A stretch of 64,000 bases of DNA from Candidatus Kryptoniota bacterium (GTDB taxonomy: Bacteria > Bacteroidota > Ignavibacteria > Kryptoniales > JAKASW01), in the NCBI GenBank assembly GCA_024641705.1, contig JAHECO010000011.1:1-64000 (forward strand), given 5' to 3'. The position numbers and the translations under genes are program-made. The notes beneath the pieces are model-generated. The model was given only the letters and a program-made list of their open reading frames with translations. It searched no databases and had not been told where the DNA came from. How positions within the stretch are numbered: the stretch's first letter is position 1; each line of letters opens with the position of its first letter. This document shows, one piece after another, positions 1 through 9,603 of this stretch.

Positions 1-573
1 GAATCCTTCCAGATTTTTGCGGAACGCCACCATCGCAAGGGCGATTTCTCCTGGTTTGACTATATCAGGGTTGATCCCGACGAGATTGTCGGAGTTGAAC
101 CGGTATGCGATGAGAACGGGATCATCACGCGGGCAAAAAGGATCAGCGCAGGTGGACCGGCAAAAGCTGCAGCGTTCGTTTTCACGTCAGCCGCTTTCAA
201 TTCGGTCTGGGGTGAGAAATTAAAGATCGTGATGAGGGGCGATTCGGTGTGCGACGAGAGCGGAGAGCGATCGATCGACGCAGAGTTCCTGCGCGGGAAG
301 CTTCCGACGGGCGACCGTCCGCAGGGTCTTGCGGTGGGGATACAGGGTGGCCGCTTCGAGAGCCGGGTGTTAGTGGAAACGAAACTAAACATCAACACCG
401 CAACTGTCGAAGAACTCACTGTTCTTGGAGGGGTTGCGGCCAAGACTGCGGCACAGATCATCGATGCACGCAATGAACACGGAGTTTTCAAATCGATGGA
501 CGAACTACTGGGCACCAAGTTGATCGGTGAAAAAAAGTTGAACCAGATTAAACCCTTCATCACCGTCGGTTAG
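1..573 (+). CDS. Partial protein with C-terminal helix-hairpin-helix (ComEA-like) domain
   Basis: The reading frame is open from the first base, so the N-terminus lies outside the window; 190 residues are visible. The first 130 or so residues look beta-rich and match no family I recognise. The last 60 form a ComEA-like helix-hairpin-helix unit, with LNINTATVEEL followed by GVAAKTAAQIIDA and a second hairpin near GEKKLNQIKPF, a fold usually used for sequence-independent DNA or protein contacts. The TAG stop overlaps a possible GTG of the next gene by one base, so it belongs to the same operon as the eCIS-type genes downstream. A DNA role is not implied by context; it may be a structural adaptor. 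The domain call is good, the function unknown. Confidence 0.7.
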   Translation, partial: ESFQIFAERHHRKGDFSWFDYIRVDPDEIVGVEPVCDENGIITRAKRISAGGPAKAAAFVFTSAAFNSVWGEKLKIVMRGDSVCDESGERSIDAEFLRGKLPTGDRPQGLAVGIQGGRFESRVLVETKLNINTATVEELTVLGGVAAKTAAQIIDARNEHGVFKSMDELLGTKLIGEKKLNQIKPFITVG

Positions 574-596
574 TGGATGAAACGGAGGTGACGAAT

Positions 597-1859
597 ATGG
601 CCAGCGATCTTCTTACCTCGATCCTCGAAGGCGGGATTCGCTCGCCGAATTTTTTCAACGGGAGGCTTCTCAGCGGGGAAGACCTCAACATGGAAAAGGC
701 GGCGAACCGCGACGCGCGCAGACATCTGGGCAGGGCACTCGGCGACGGGGTCGCGTTCGGGTTCCAGGTGGTTGAGAATGCCGACCTGAGCACTATCGAT
801 CGGCCGGTCGTCACGATAATGCCGGGCCTCGCCGTGAACAGGCGCGGTCAGACGCTGATGTTGAAGACAAAGACGGACGTAGCCCTCGCTCCTTCGGTAG
901 AAACGGAGGAACCGGCAGCGCGGGCTTTCTACGACTGCATACCTCCGAGTCCTGATGCTTATATCGCCGGCGGGGGGGTGTATCTCATTGTTGTACGCCC
1001 TGCGGTCGAAAAAGAGGGGCGTGCGCCGATGAGCAGCCTCGGAGATTCTTCGGCTTCATGCAATGCAAAGAATATCGTCGAGTGTCTGCGGTTTCGGCTG
1101 ATCAAGCTGGATGTGAGCGAGGAAGACCTGGCTGACGTCGCACATCTGCGCAATCGGATCGCGTACAAATGCTTCGGCCTGACCGACGCCGGCTACACCG
1201 GAAATGTAAGCAATCCGTTCGGCGAACATGAGCCGGGATACGGAATGCTCGATGGTATGCGGCTGACCTCTCTTACCGACTGCGATGTTCCGCTGGCCTT
1301 GATTTACTGGAACACAAAGGACGGCATCGGGTTTATCGATGCCTGGGCTGTTCGTCGCAGGATCACGTCTCCGGGTTGGGAAGAAGAATGGCTGCCGCAC
1401 TTGAGCACACGCAGGAGGAAGGAAGGAGAAGCAATGTTCAGCCAGTTTCAGGAACAGATCGAAGCAATTCGTGGGAAAGACCAACCTATCGCACGGATCG
1501 AGGCGAAAAGCCGGTTCGATTACCTTCCGCCTGTAGGAATTATTCCCTTCTCCACGCCCAGGACGTCCGGAACTTTCGACATGAACTTCTTCAACGGATT
1601 GGCGGTAAGAGACCCGGTCTTCATCAACGGCGCTAAGCTCCAGGCTCTTATCTGCAATTCATTTTCATATCCTCCGATCGACCTGAATAGCGAAGAAATG
1701 ATCTGGCTGTACCGCGTTAGAGAGAACGGCGAAGCGATCAACAAAGGAAAACTAGCCCTGTCGAACAGTTATATCGTTTTCTCGACAGGGCAAATTCCCT
1801 ATCAGGGAGAAGCACAGTTCGACCTGTCTTACTGGGACTACGGCAATTACGCTGATTGA
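597..1859 (+). CDS. Conserved protein with FNGR-type N-terminus, eCIS operon
   Basis: This 420-residue soluble protein has no signal peptide. I chose the ATG at 597 because GGAGGTG lies 8 bases upstream; a GTG at 573 would add 8 residues and overlap the previous stop. The N-terminal segment near residues 19-30 (FFNGRLLSGEDL) followed by a helix and repeated beta segments resembles proteins I have seen in phage-tail-like and contractile injection loci, where it may bind baseplate or fibre parts; that link is from memory and is not proven here. No catalytic motif is visible. It sits between the helix-hairpin-helix protein and a TIG-domain protein in a single-strand operon. Confidence 0.7.
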   Translation: MASDLLTSILEGGIRSPNFFNGRLLSGEDLNMEKAANRDARRHLGRALGDGVAFGFQVVENADLSTIDRPVVTIMPGLAVNRRGQTLMLKTKTDVALAPSVETEEPAARAFYDCIPPSPDAYIAGGGVYLIVVRPAVEKEGRAPMSSLGDSSASCNAKNIVECLRFRLIKLDVSEEDLADVAHLRNRIAYKCFGLTDAGYTGNVSNPFGEHEPGYGMLDGMRLTSLTDCDVPLALIYWNTKDGIGFIDAWAVRRRITSPGWEEEWLPHLSTRRRKEGEAMFSQFQEQIEAIRGKDQPIARIEAKSRFDYLPPVGIIPFSTPRTSGTFDMNFFNGLAVRDPVFINGAKLQALICNSFSYPPIDLNSEEMIWLYRVRENGEAINKGKLALSNSYIVFSTGQIPYQGEAQFDLSYWDYGNYAD

Positions 1860-1895
1860 GGATTCATTAAAAATGAATCAGGAAGGAGACTTGCA

Positions 1896-3050
1896 ATGTC
1901 CACGCAAATCCGGAGAGTGATCCGCGGCGATCTTATAAAAGCCGAAGACTGGAACAGCCTGGTCGAAGAGCTTGAATCGCTCGCCATCAGAGTATCCAAT
2001 TTAGAGGAGAACGCGCCCGGGGTGGGGCCCCCTCTTATAAAATTACTTGATCCGCCGGGTGCCCTTAAAATGGGCGACACACTTCGCATTATCGGAAATA
2101 ATCTGGGGATGTCGACGCTCGTGTCGGTGACTATTGCCAACGAGCCTGTTAACAATTTCCTGTCCGGATGCAGTGACTCACTCCTGGTCATCCAGATCCC
2201 GCCCATTCTGGGGATCCCGGATGGCGGAAAGGATGTCGACCTCGTCGTTACTAACACCAGAGGTTCGGATTCGTGGCGCTTCAAGTTACTGCCGCGCGAA
2301 ACATCGGTCTTGAGTGCGACCTTCACAGTGACTAACACAGCGGTCCCGCAGGAAGAAATAAAGGCGGACGGCAGCAGCTACGATTACGCGTTCACAATAT
2401 CGGCGTACACGTCTCTGGACGAGGTGTACGACCTGAAACCTGCCGTCGTCGACAGGAACGATTGGGAAGTCGCAGTGATAAAAGACGGGCAGGAAATCAC
2501 CGAGCTGCAAATACCGAAGAGTCAACCGAACCCGTCGACGCGCGACGTCATAGTCAGAGTCACGATTCCGAACAATGCGACGGGGAGCGGAAACCTGAGG
2601 CTGGGACTCGTTTCACAGAGATTTCCCAACGTCAGCGGTAGCTCTTCACTTATTCCCATCACGATCGGCACCACGCCTGAAGAAGTCAGCACAGCCATTA
2701 CATTCTCGACGCCTACCGTAATTCCAAGTGGAAATCTGGACAAAGGACACCACATTGTGCGCGTTTCGACCACCCGATCAGTCACGTACAAAATAGAGGC
2801 CACACTTGCTGAACCTGGAAAGTACCGAATAGAAGCGTCGGTGCTGGATGATCTTGATGGGCGGTGGAGCCCGGAGGTTAAAAATGACCCGAATCCGTTC
2901 GACACTTTTGGGAAAGACGAAACGAAGATGGTCACAGTCGTGATCACCGCCAGCTCGCAGGCTCCTGATGCTACTCTTGTCGTCAAAATCACGGAGGTAA
3001 ACTCCCTCGTGAGCGGAGAGTACAGGCAAGCCATAAAACTACTGACATAG
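1896..3050 (+). CDS. IPT/TIG-domain protein, eCIS operon
   Basis: The protein has 384 residues and starts at an ATG preceded by AGGAAGGAGA. The first 40 residues are helical (GDLIKAEDWNSLVEELESL), like the helical start of the preceding protein. Residues about 47-130 fit an IPT/TIG immunoglobulin-like fold (PPGALKMGDTLRIIGNNLG, then VSVTIANEPV and LVVTNTRG). The rest is predicted beta-sandwich material with no enzyme motif. There is no signal peptide, so export by its own route is unlikely; incorporation in a tail-like particle or fibre would fit. The role is inferred from context only. Confidence 0.7.
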   Translation: MSTQIRRVIRGDLIKAEDWNSLVEELESLAIRVSNLEENAPGVGPPLIKLLDPPGALKMGDTLRIIGNNLGMSTLVSVTIANEPVNNFLSGCSDSLLVIQIPPILGIPDGGKDVDLVVTNTRGSDSWRFKLLPRETSVLSATFTVTNTAVPQEEIKADGSSYDYAFTISAYTSLDEVYDLKPAVVDRNDWEVAVIKDGQEITELQIPKSQPNPSTRDVIVRVTIPNNATGSGNLRLGLVSQRFPNVSGSSSLIPITIGTTPEEVSTAITFSTPTVIPSGNLDKGHHIVRVSTTRSVTYKIEATLAEPGKYRIEASVLDDLDGRWSPEVKNDPNPFDTFGKDETKMVTVVITASSQAPDATLVVKITEVNSLVSGEYRQAIKLLT

Positions 3051-3102
3051 GATTCAATCATCGAATTGAACTCATTGATTCCTTGAAAGGAGGAAAAACA
3101 CC

Positions 3103-5250
3103 ATGCGAGGAAAAATGATTGCGATACTTTCGTGGTTAAAGGTATCGTCATGGGCTGTAATGCCCATCGTGATCTACTTGACATTGAGCGGAACGTGCTG
3201 CCCGCCGTGTGGGTCCCCAGGGCCGCCTGTACCGTCCAATTTTGATGGTGACTATAGACTGATCTTCCCCCAGACAGCAGGCACATCTCCGACTATCGAC
3301 GGTCTTGTTAGCGATGAAGCCTGGACCGGCGCATTCACTTACTACTTCGAACGTACAGATGACGCCCCTGTCGGCTTCATGGAAGGAATTGCCGACGCAA
3401 ATTACCTGTACATGTACTTTGAGGTCACGGAAAACAGCTTCAATTCCAGCGATGTTATGGTCATCGGAATCAACCCGAGCAGCAGCTCCGACGATTACAG
3501 GAGACTGCACATCTACCCGTTCGTGACGGGTGGAGCGCCTGCCGACACGAGCGATCTCCCGCCCCACAGGGTCGAATACTGTACAGGTGTCTTCGATGCA
3601 AGTTCGACGAGTTACACCTGGACGAGCGCTCCTGTGCCAGACAGCATCACCGTGAGGGTCGCGACCGCGACTGGGGGCACAGATGAGGAGCCGATCCTTA
3701 AGTGGGCCGTCGAATTGAGGATACCCATCGGCGCTCCGTTCAACATACCGCACGACAACTATTTCGGGCTATATGTCAACGTCGCGACGACCGATGCATA
3801 TTATGGAACCGCCGTTCAGTATACCTGGCCTCGCAACCGTATCATCGGCTCCGACGATCCCGATATTTTCAGCGAAGTCGAACGAGGAACTCCACATCCC
3901 GACCTCTGGGGGAACGCAAGCAGGACGACGAGGGTGGGAAACGGTGTCTACATTACGTGCGGCGATCTAAGAACGAATAACGTAAACACAGGAGAGATAA
4001 GTCTGAACGGAGATAACCTCTTCTATGCGACCGCGCACAACAACACAACCATCTCCGGCACCTTCACCGCGGCCCAGGACGTGTCTGCAACTTTCAAGAT
4101 CGCAAACTTCGGACTGCCGGGTCTCGGCAGTTGGGCAAATGTGCCGACCGGCGGGCCAGGCGTCACAGGAACCGTCCTGACCAATCCCGCGGGACCGGAA
4201 GACATCCCCGCGACGGGGAGTATGACGTACAGCATAGGGCCGTGGCGCCTCAGCCAGGCCGAGCGTGACGACTACAGTACTCACCTTCACCAGTGCATCA
4301 GGGTTGACCTCAGCTCGACGGATCCGACCACGACTTTCGTTAATAGTTCCGTCCAGCGAAACATGGATTTCGTGAGCACCGCGTCGCCTTTCGAACGGGA
4401 GGCCAGGATCAGCACAGCAGGTTATGAACTGCCGCCGCACAAGGAGGCCCAGGAATTCATCCTCACCGGGTACGGCTACAATACCGACGTCAAGGCCGGA
4501 TGGAAATCCGGGATAAAGGGAGCCACACAGGCGGTACCGCGGCGCTATGTCGTATCTGTCCCCCAGGGTCGTGAGATGGATATACGAACGATAGTGACTC
4601 CGCCAAGCGTCAAGATACCGAGCACATACTGGGACATTGTTCCGGGAAAGGATTCATTAGGGTTTGTACGGCTCCCGGTGAAACCCGACAATCTGGTGAC
4701 ATTGATCGCGGACGGATCGATTGAGATCGCAACGGGCGAGGGAAACCCCATCGTTGCCGGTCCGAACGGACGTGATCTGAGGCAGTTCTCGACAGGCGAG
4801 TCTAAGATTGATACGTCTGAAAAGTACCTGCTGTCTGGTAAACAATCTCCTCAGAGAGTTGTCGGTGCTCTGATCGGGTCGTGGGATGGATTTAAGGAGT
4901 CGAGTTTCCTTGTCGGGCAGGCAGCGACTTTCAAGGTTCCCCGTGGAGCGGAGGTCCTTTATCTTGCGCTGAACCTCCCGAGAAGTGGGAAAATGAATAT
5001 CGGCGGGAAAGGCTTTCATATTCAAGAGGTCCAAACACCATTGAAGGACTACTATGTGTTCGCGAATCCGGTTCTTACCAGAGACCCGACGAAGGAATAT
5101 GTTTCCATCCCGCTCGGCGCTAATCTGCCCACGTGGATCATACGTGGAACACGCAACACCGGCAAGATAGTCACCATCGAGGGAAAGAAGTTCAATGTGT
5201 ACGAGCCAATCGGAGCGTTCGGTTACATTGTTAAGGACATTGGGCGATAA
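3103..5250 (+). CDS. Exported CBM9-like beta-rich protein, eCIS operon
   Basis: This 715-residue protein starts at an ATG behind AAAGGAGG. A hydrophobic N-terminal segment (residues 9-30) ends in Cys-Cys-Pro-Pro-Cys; it is signal-like, but the sequence before the Cys is not a normal lipobox. Residues about 55-230 resemble the CBM9/DOMON-like fold seen in proteins with the pattern IDG-x-DEAW, here PTIDGLVSDEAWTG, followed by YLYMYFEVTEN. The remainder is beta-rich without recognised motifs. It could be a cell-surface or particle-borne carbohydrate-binding protein. The next start is only 5 bases after its stop, so it is co-transcribed with the 750-residue unknown and the AAA+ gene. Confidence 0.65.
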   Translation: MRGKMIAILSWLKVSSWAVMPIVIYLTLSGTCCPPCGSPGPPVPSNFDGDYRLIFPQTAGTSPTIDGLVSDEAWTGAFTYYFERTDDAPVGFMEGIADANYLYMYFEVTENSFNSSDVMVIGINPSSSSDDYRRLHIYPFVTGGAPADTSDLPPHRVEYCTGVFDASSTSYTWTSAPVPDSITVRVATATGGTDEEPILKWAVELRIPIGAPFNIPHDNYFGLYVNVATTDAYYGTAVQYTWPRNRIIGSDDPDIFSEVERGTPHPDLWGNASRTTRVGNGVYITCGDLRTNNVNTGEISLNGDNLFYATAHNNTTISGTFTAAQDVSATFKIANFGLPGLGSWANVPTGGPGVTGTVLTNPAGPEDIPATGSMTYSIGPWRLSQAERDDYSTHLHQCIRVDLSSTDPTTTFVNSSVQRNMDFVSTASPFEREARISTAGYELPPHKEAQEFILTGYGYNTDVKAGWKSGIKGATQAVPRRYVVSVPQGREMDIRTIVTPPSVKIPSTYWDIVPGKDSLGFVRLPVKPDNLVTLIADGSIEIATGEGNPIVAGPNGRDLRQFSTGESKIDTSEKYLLSGKQSPQRVVGALIGSWDGFKESSFLVGQAATFKVPRGAEVLYLALNLPRSGKMNIGGKGFHIQEVQTPLKDYYVFANPVLTRDPTKEYVSIPLGANLPTWIIRGTRNTGKIVTIEGKKFNVYEPIGAFGYIVKDIGR

Positions 5251-5255
5251 CTATT

Positions 5256-7508
5256 GTGAGCAGAACTCTTGCTTCGCCGATAGGTGATATGATGGCAAGC
5301 ACTTGCGAATGGCCCAAAGAGACGATAATTGTGAACCGTCTCCGCGTCCGGAGTTCGCAGCCTGACGCAGTTCAGACAAGGTTGCGCGCGGAGGCCCTGC
5401 TTGATTCTTCGCGACTGAGCCTGACGAGTCTGCAAGGGGAGTCGATTGTGTGCATCCGAGGCATGACTGATCCCCTGCCGGGCTCGCTCAAGTTGTGGGG
5501 GCACGGAGTAGGGCGCGCCTCGCTTGAGTGGCAGTGCGCTCTCGACGCAAGGATCGACCAGCTTGTGCATCATGCATCCCGGCCTTTCCACGAAGCGGTT
5601 CCGACCGGCGCTGGAGTGATTCTTTTTAGGGACCGTGCCGAGCTTCTCACCTGTCTCGCCATAGACTGGCTTGCCGGAGAGCTCGTCTCACGCTGGTGGT
5701 GGAAATGCATCTTTCCCAATGCCGATCTCGGGCGCCTCGCCGTGACTGCATGGCTCGAGGCGCCTGAGAGCGTTCCGGCTGCACTCGATCATCTTGCCCG
5801 GCGTCAAAGGATGTCTGAATTCGTACGCAGAATAAATAAGAACGACGTGCGTGCATTGCAGCAGAAGCTTACCTTCACGTTCGGCCTCCATGCGTTGCAT
5901 AGTGTTCCGGAAGAGATCGCGGCTCCCGGTCCAATTCAAGGAGTTCGGCCCATGCATCCCGATCGGGCAGAAGGAGCCGGTCCGATTCGGCCGGTTGAAT
6001 TGCGGTCGCGACCTCCCCGGTCGCGGACAGATCCACCGTGGCGGCGGTGGGTCCCGGAAAGCGATACACCGGCTCTTGACCCTGACCGCCAACTCCTGGT
6101 CGGCATTGGGCTCATGCTGCATCGCGCACCTGCGATTGTCCGCACGGCATCGTTTGCCGCCGACGTGCTCAGGTGGCAACAATCACTTTCGTCGGCCTCT
6201 CCGGTCTTTGCCGGTGCGGAGGTGCTTCCTTCAGGGAGCAGCAAGACTGTCCGGGATGACTACGGGAGCGTGCGGGCCGCGAGCAATTTGAAGAATGTTG
6301 AACACCTTCATCCTGAAGCTGCATCCGACGATCTTCAATCTCCCGAACGCGAAGTCCATGGTACGGTCGACGAAAAGCCGGCCGCTTCTCCGATTGCGTC
6401 CGATCTGAGTGTGCCGTCAGACATCCGAACCTCTAATCCCGATACGACCTCCGGCGCAGCGGATGACTTCTTCTCTACGCGCAGCCGGCCGCCTGGCCTG
6501 ACGGCGGCAGGGAAACAGGATGAACCTGCTTCATCAGGACTGATCGACGCAGAGCCGCCGATTTATGCCGCACGTGCGGCCCGGGAGGCCAAGAAGAGCG
6601 AAACCTCCGACAGCGTCCGGTCGATTACGTATGGCAAGTCTACTGTCATGGTACAGCAGGTGGGAAAGACGACCCCGCCTGACATGTCGTCATCTTCAGC
6701 GCAAGGCAGCCGTTTCAGGGAAGATGCGTCAAAGAATTCGCCGGCTTACAACCTGCAGCCTGCGGTTGTTCCCGAGGACCGGATTGAGACAAAGCTCGGC
6801 GGTCTTTTCTATTTGATTAACGTCGGCCTGGCTCTGAACCTCTACGCCGACTTCACTAGACCCTTGGAGCCGGGACTTGAGCTGCCCATCTGGGATTTCA
6901 TCGAACTCGTCGGTCGCCGATTGCTCGCCGGCAAATCAAAGCGCGATCCTGTCTGGACTCTTCTTGCACGCCTTGCCGGACGAAAAGGAGAAGAACCGGG
7001 CCGATCCTTTGAGCCGCCGGACGAATGGCGTATCCCGTCTGAGTGGCTGGCTTCCTTTTCCCGTCGATCGGTGTGGCGTTGGTCCGTGTCCGAAAAACGG
7101 TTACGTGTCCGTCATCATGAGGGATTTCATGTCCTCGATGTCAATGTCAGCGGCAGTATTGAGCGGCAACTGCAGGAAGAGATGCGTGGGTATACCGGTG
7201 TCGCTGAGTATACGTTGCAGCGTATCGAACCGCAGCCGATTGGAAAGGCAATGCCTCTGGAGCGTTGGCTTGATTGGCTTCTCACATTTCTCTCGGCCCG
7301 TTTGCGGCAGGCAATGGGATTCGATCGGAGACGAAGCCTGTCAAAGGTACTGTTAAACCGTGATGCGCGCGTGGAAGCCGGAGCCACCCGACTCGATATT
7401 TATCTTTCGCTTGACGATTTGCCGATTGAGGTTCGTCTGGCCGGGCTCGACCGCGATCCCGGATGGGTGCCTGCAGCCGGGAGATTCGTCGCTTTTCATT
7501 ATCAATAA
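5256..7508 (+). CDS. 750-residue protein of unknown function upstream of the eCIS AAA+ ATPase
   Basis: It starts at GTG (5256), 5 bases after the preceding stop. Two conserved-looking blocks are separated by a long disordered linker. Residues 1-205 are rich in Trp and Leu (around WLAGELVSRWWWKCIFP), residues about 210-500 are Pro/Ser/Asp-rich and low complexity, and residues about 510-750 are again folded (LFYLINVGLALNLYADF and a beta-rich end). Its stop touches the ATG of the AAA+ reading frame. Large unknown proteins of this layout next to the ATPase are common in eCIS loci; an assembly or length-control role is possible but unproven. I do not recognise a Pfam family with certainty. Confidence 0.65.
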   Translation: MSRTLASPIGDMMASTCEWPKETIIVNRLRVRSSQPDAVQTRLRAEALLDSSRLSLTSLQGESIVCIRGMTDPLPGSLKLWGHGVGRASLEWQCALDARIDQLVHHASRPFHEAVPTGAGVILFRDRAELLTCLAIDWLAGELVSRWWWKCIFPNADLGRLAVTAWLEAPESVPAALDHLARRQRMSEFVRRINKNDVRALQQKLTFTFGLHALHSVPEEIAAPGPIQGVRPMHPDRAEGAGPIRPVELRSRPPRSRTDPPWRRWVPESDTPALDPDRQLLVGIGLMLHRAPAIVRTASFAADVLRWQQSLSSASPVFAGAEVLPSGSSKTVRDDYGSVRAASNLKNVEHLHPEAASDDLQSPEREVHGTVDEKPAASPIASDLSVPSDIRTSNPDTTSGAADDFFSTRSRPPGLTAAGKQDEPASSGLIDAEPPIYAARAAREAKKSETSDSVRSITYGKSTVMVQQVGKTTPPDMSSSSAQGSRFREDASKNSPAYNLQPAVVPEDRIETKLGGLFYLINVGLALNLYADFTRPLEPGLELPIWDFIELVGRRLLAGKSKRDPVWTLLARLAGRKGEEPGRSFEPPDEWRIPSEWLASFSRRSVWRWSVSEKRLRVRHHEGFHVLDVNVSGSIERQLQEEMRGYTGVAEYTLQRIEPQPIGKAMPLERWLDWLLTFLSARLRQAMGFDRRRSLSKVLLNRDARVEAGATRLDIYLSLDDLPIEVRLAGLDRDPGWVPAAGRFVAFHYQ

Positions 7509-7529
7509 ATGTTCGGAGGAATGCAGTCG

Positions 7530-9596
7530 ATGGGCGACAACCCGTTTTCCGATCTGGAGATATCTGCTGCTGGACATTTCCGGCTCTGCTTCTATGGCGC
7601 CGTTCTTTATCTGATCGGGAACCTGACTCGTTCACTAGGCTCTTTTGAAGAAGTCTTCAAACGATTTCCGTTCCTTGCAGGGTACAGCAACGAGATTGCG
7701 GAACGCGGGGCGGAAGGTCTGGCAATCGATGCTGCTGCGGAATGGTGGCGTCATTCCATGGACAAATGGGAGGCCGCTGCGGATGTTCACCTTCCCTTGC
7801 GGGCATTGCGTGAGGAGGCGAAGCTCGATTACACTTTGCTGAATTCATTCCTGTGTGTCGGTTTGTCCGAAGAAGATTCGCGCTTCGGCGACGTGTTCGA
7901 TTCGATCCAAAGTCCGCCGGGTCAACCACGACCCGCATACGGCCTGTTGAGTTCGTGGCTGAACGAGTCGGACACCGGCGGGGCCGGGAGGACTTCCGTA
8001 CAGGAGCTGCTCAGCCTCGGATTGCTTGAGGCGGCCAATCAGACCGCGCCGCGCAGTGAATGGACACTCCAGGTCCCTGTTCCCCTGTGGAATGCCGTCC
8101 GGGGCGGCCTGATGACATCCTCGGTTTCATGGCTGACATACACGCCGCCGTCTGATCTGACCAATCTTCAAGACCTGATCCTCCCACAACCGCTGCGCAA
8201 CCAGCTTGCGGAGATCTCCGATGCTTTCATGTCGGGCAAGGCGAGGGGAATTATCGTTCGCGGGCCAAAGCGTAACGGCAGAACTACGGCGATCAAGGCG
8301 GTTGCCAGGTCGCTCTCGCGGGGCGCGCTGGAAATCGGCGGTCTCGGGAAAGCAGACGACGAACGATGGAAGATGCTGGGCCCGCTTGCGACTGCTCTGG
8401 ACGCGGTCCCCATCGTTGAGCCCGAGCTGTCGCCCGGCGAGACGGCATATCTTCCGGGGCTCAGCGCATATGGCGGCCCGGTAGCAGTTGTCCTGGGACG
8501 GCAGGGTGGAGTCAGCGGTCCATGGTCAGAGCGGGCGATCACACTGTCTGTCAATGTGCCGGAGCCGACGGAACGCAAGGCGCACTGGCTGGCGGGATCG
8601 GGAGCGCAAGAAATCGGCGAACTCGAAGTTGTATCGGAACGGTACAGGATGACGAGGGGGAACATCCGCCGCGCAGCAGGGATTGCCTCTTCATATGCGG
8701 CGGCCCGGCACAATCCCTCAATCCGGATGGACGATGCACAGCGGGGTATCCGGGCACTGAACCACGAACTCCTCGACGGCCTCGCAGACCGAATCGATGC
8801 TCTTGGAGACTGGAGTCACCTGGCAACGGCTCCACATACGTTCGATGAGCTACAGAGTCTCGAGCAGCGATGCCGCCACAGGGAACGACTGGACGCTGCG
8901 GTGAGTCCTGTCCTGGGATTGACTTTGAATTCCGGCGTTCGCGCGCTTTTCACCGGACCGAGCGGGACAGGAAAGACATTGTCAGCCCGCCTGCTTGCCG
9001 CCGCACTTCATATGGACCTCTACAGGATCAATCTGGCAACTGTCATAAACAAATATATTGGTGAGACGGAGAAAAATCTGAATCTTGTGCTCTCACGTGC
9101 CGAGGAACTCCCCGTCATGCTGCTCCTCGACGAAGGCGATGCCCTGCTCACACAACGGACAAGTGTGCAAACGTCCAACGATCGTTATGCGAATCTCGAG
9201 ACGGATTTCCTGCTGCAGCGTCTCGAATCGTTCGACGGGATCATCATTATCACCACAAATGCCGGCGATCATATCGACTCGGCGTTCCTCCGCCGCATGG
9301 ATGTTGTTATCGATTTCCGCCCTCCGGACGTTGCCGAGAGGTGGGCTCTCTGGAGGATGTTTCTGCCTGCAACGCACTCGGTCGACGAGGAAGTTCTGAA
9401 CGAGATAACATACCGCTGTGCACTGACGGGCGGACAGATTCGCAACGCGGTTCTGCACGCTTCTCTCCTTGCCCTCAATAATGGAGGTGTCGTGGTTTCC
9501 GAATATCTTGAGTCCGCCGTGCAGCGCGAGTACCGCAAGAGCGGGGCGGTGTGCCCGCTGCGGCGGACATCGTCGAAATCGGCGGGGACGGAGTAA
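7530..9596 (+). CDS. AAA+ ATPase of eCIS type
   Basis: The 688-residue protein is started at ATG 7530 because GGAGGA lies 9 bases upstream; an upstream in-frame ATG at 7509 touches the previous stop but lacks a ribosome site. The C-terminal half is a classical AAA+ module: Walker A GPSGTGKT at about 476-483, Walker B LLLDEGDAL near 531, sensor 1 IIITTNAGD and an Arg-finger region SAFLRRMDVVIDF. An upstream segment near residue 245 (GPKRNGRT) looks like a decayed P-loop, so the protein may have one dead and one live ATPase unit. ATPases of this kind accompany eCIS and related tail-like particles (Afp15-like) and are thought to help assembly or cargo loading. The cargo-like DUF4157 gene follows 7 bases later. 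Confidence 0.9.
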   Translation: MGDNPFSDLEISAAGHFRLCFYGAVLYLIGNLTRSLGSFEEVFKRFPFLAGYSNEIAERGAEGLAIDAAAEWWRHSMDKWEAAADVHLPLRALREEAKLDYTLLNSFLCVGLSEEDSRFGDVFDSIQSPPGQPRPAYGLLSSWLNESDTGGAGRTSVQELLSLGLLEAANQTAPRSEWTLQVPVPLWNAVRGGLMTSSVSWLTYTPPSDLTNLQDLILPQPLRNQLAEISDAFMSGKARGIIVRGPKRNGRTTAIKAVARSLSRGALEIGGLGKADDERWKMLGPLATALDAVPIVEPELSPGETAYLPGLSAYGGPVAVVLGRQGGVSGPWSERAITLSVNVPEPTERKAHWLAGSGAQEIGELEVVSERYRMTRGNIRRAAGIASSYAAARHNPSIRMDDAQRGIRALNHELLDGLADRIDALGDWSHLATAPHTFDELQSLEQRCRHRERLDAAVSPVLGLTLNSGVRALFTGPSGTGKTLSARLLAAALHMDLYRINLATVINKYIGETEKNLNLVLSRAEELPVMLLLDEGDALLTQRTSVQTSNDRYANLETDFLLQRLESFDGIIIITTNAGDHIDSAFLRRMDVVIDFRPPDVAERWALWRMFLPATHSVDEEVLNEITYRCALTGGQIRNAVLHASLLALNNGGVVVSEYLESAVQREYRKSGAVCPLRRTSSKSAGTE

Positions 9597-9603
9597 CTAC
9601 CGG

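Noticed and set aside
9469..9603. Upstream extension of the DUF4157 protein from ATG 9469
   Set aside because: The extension lies inside the AAA+ gene in another frame, is Arg/Cys-rich without sense, while ATG 9604 has a ribosome site.
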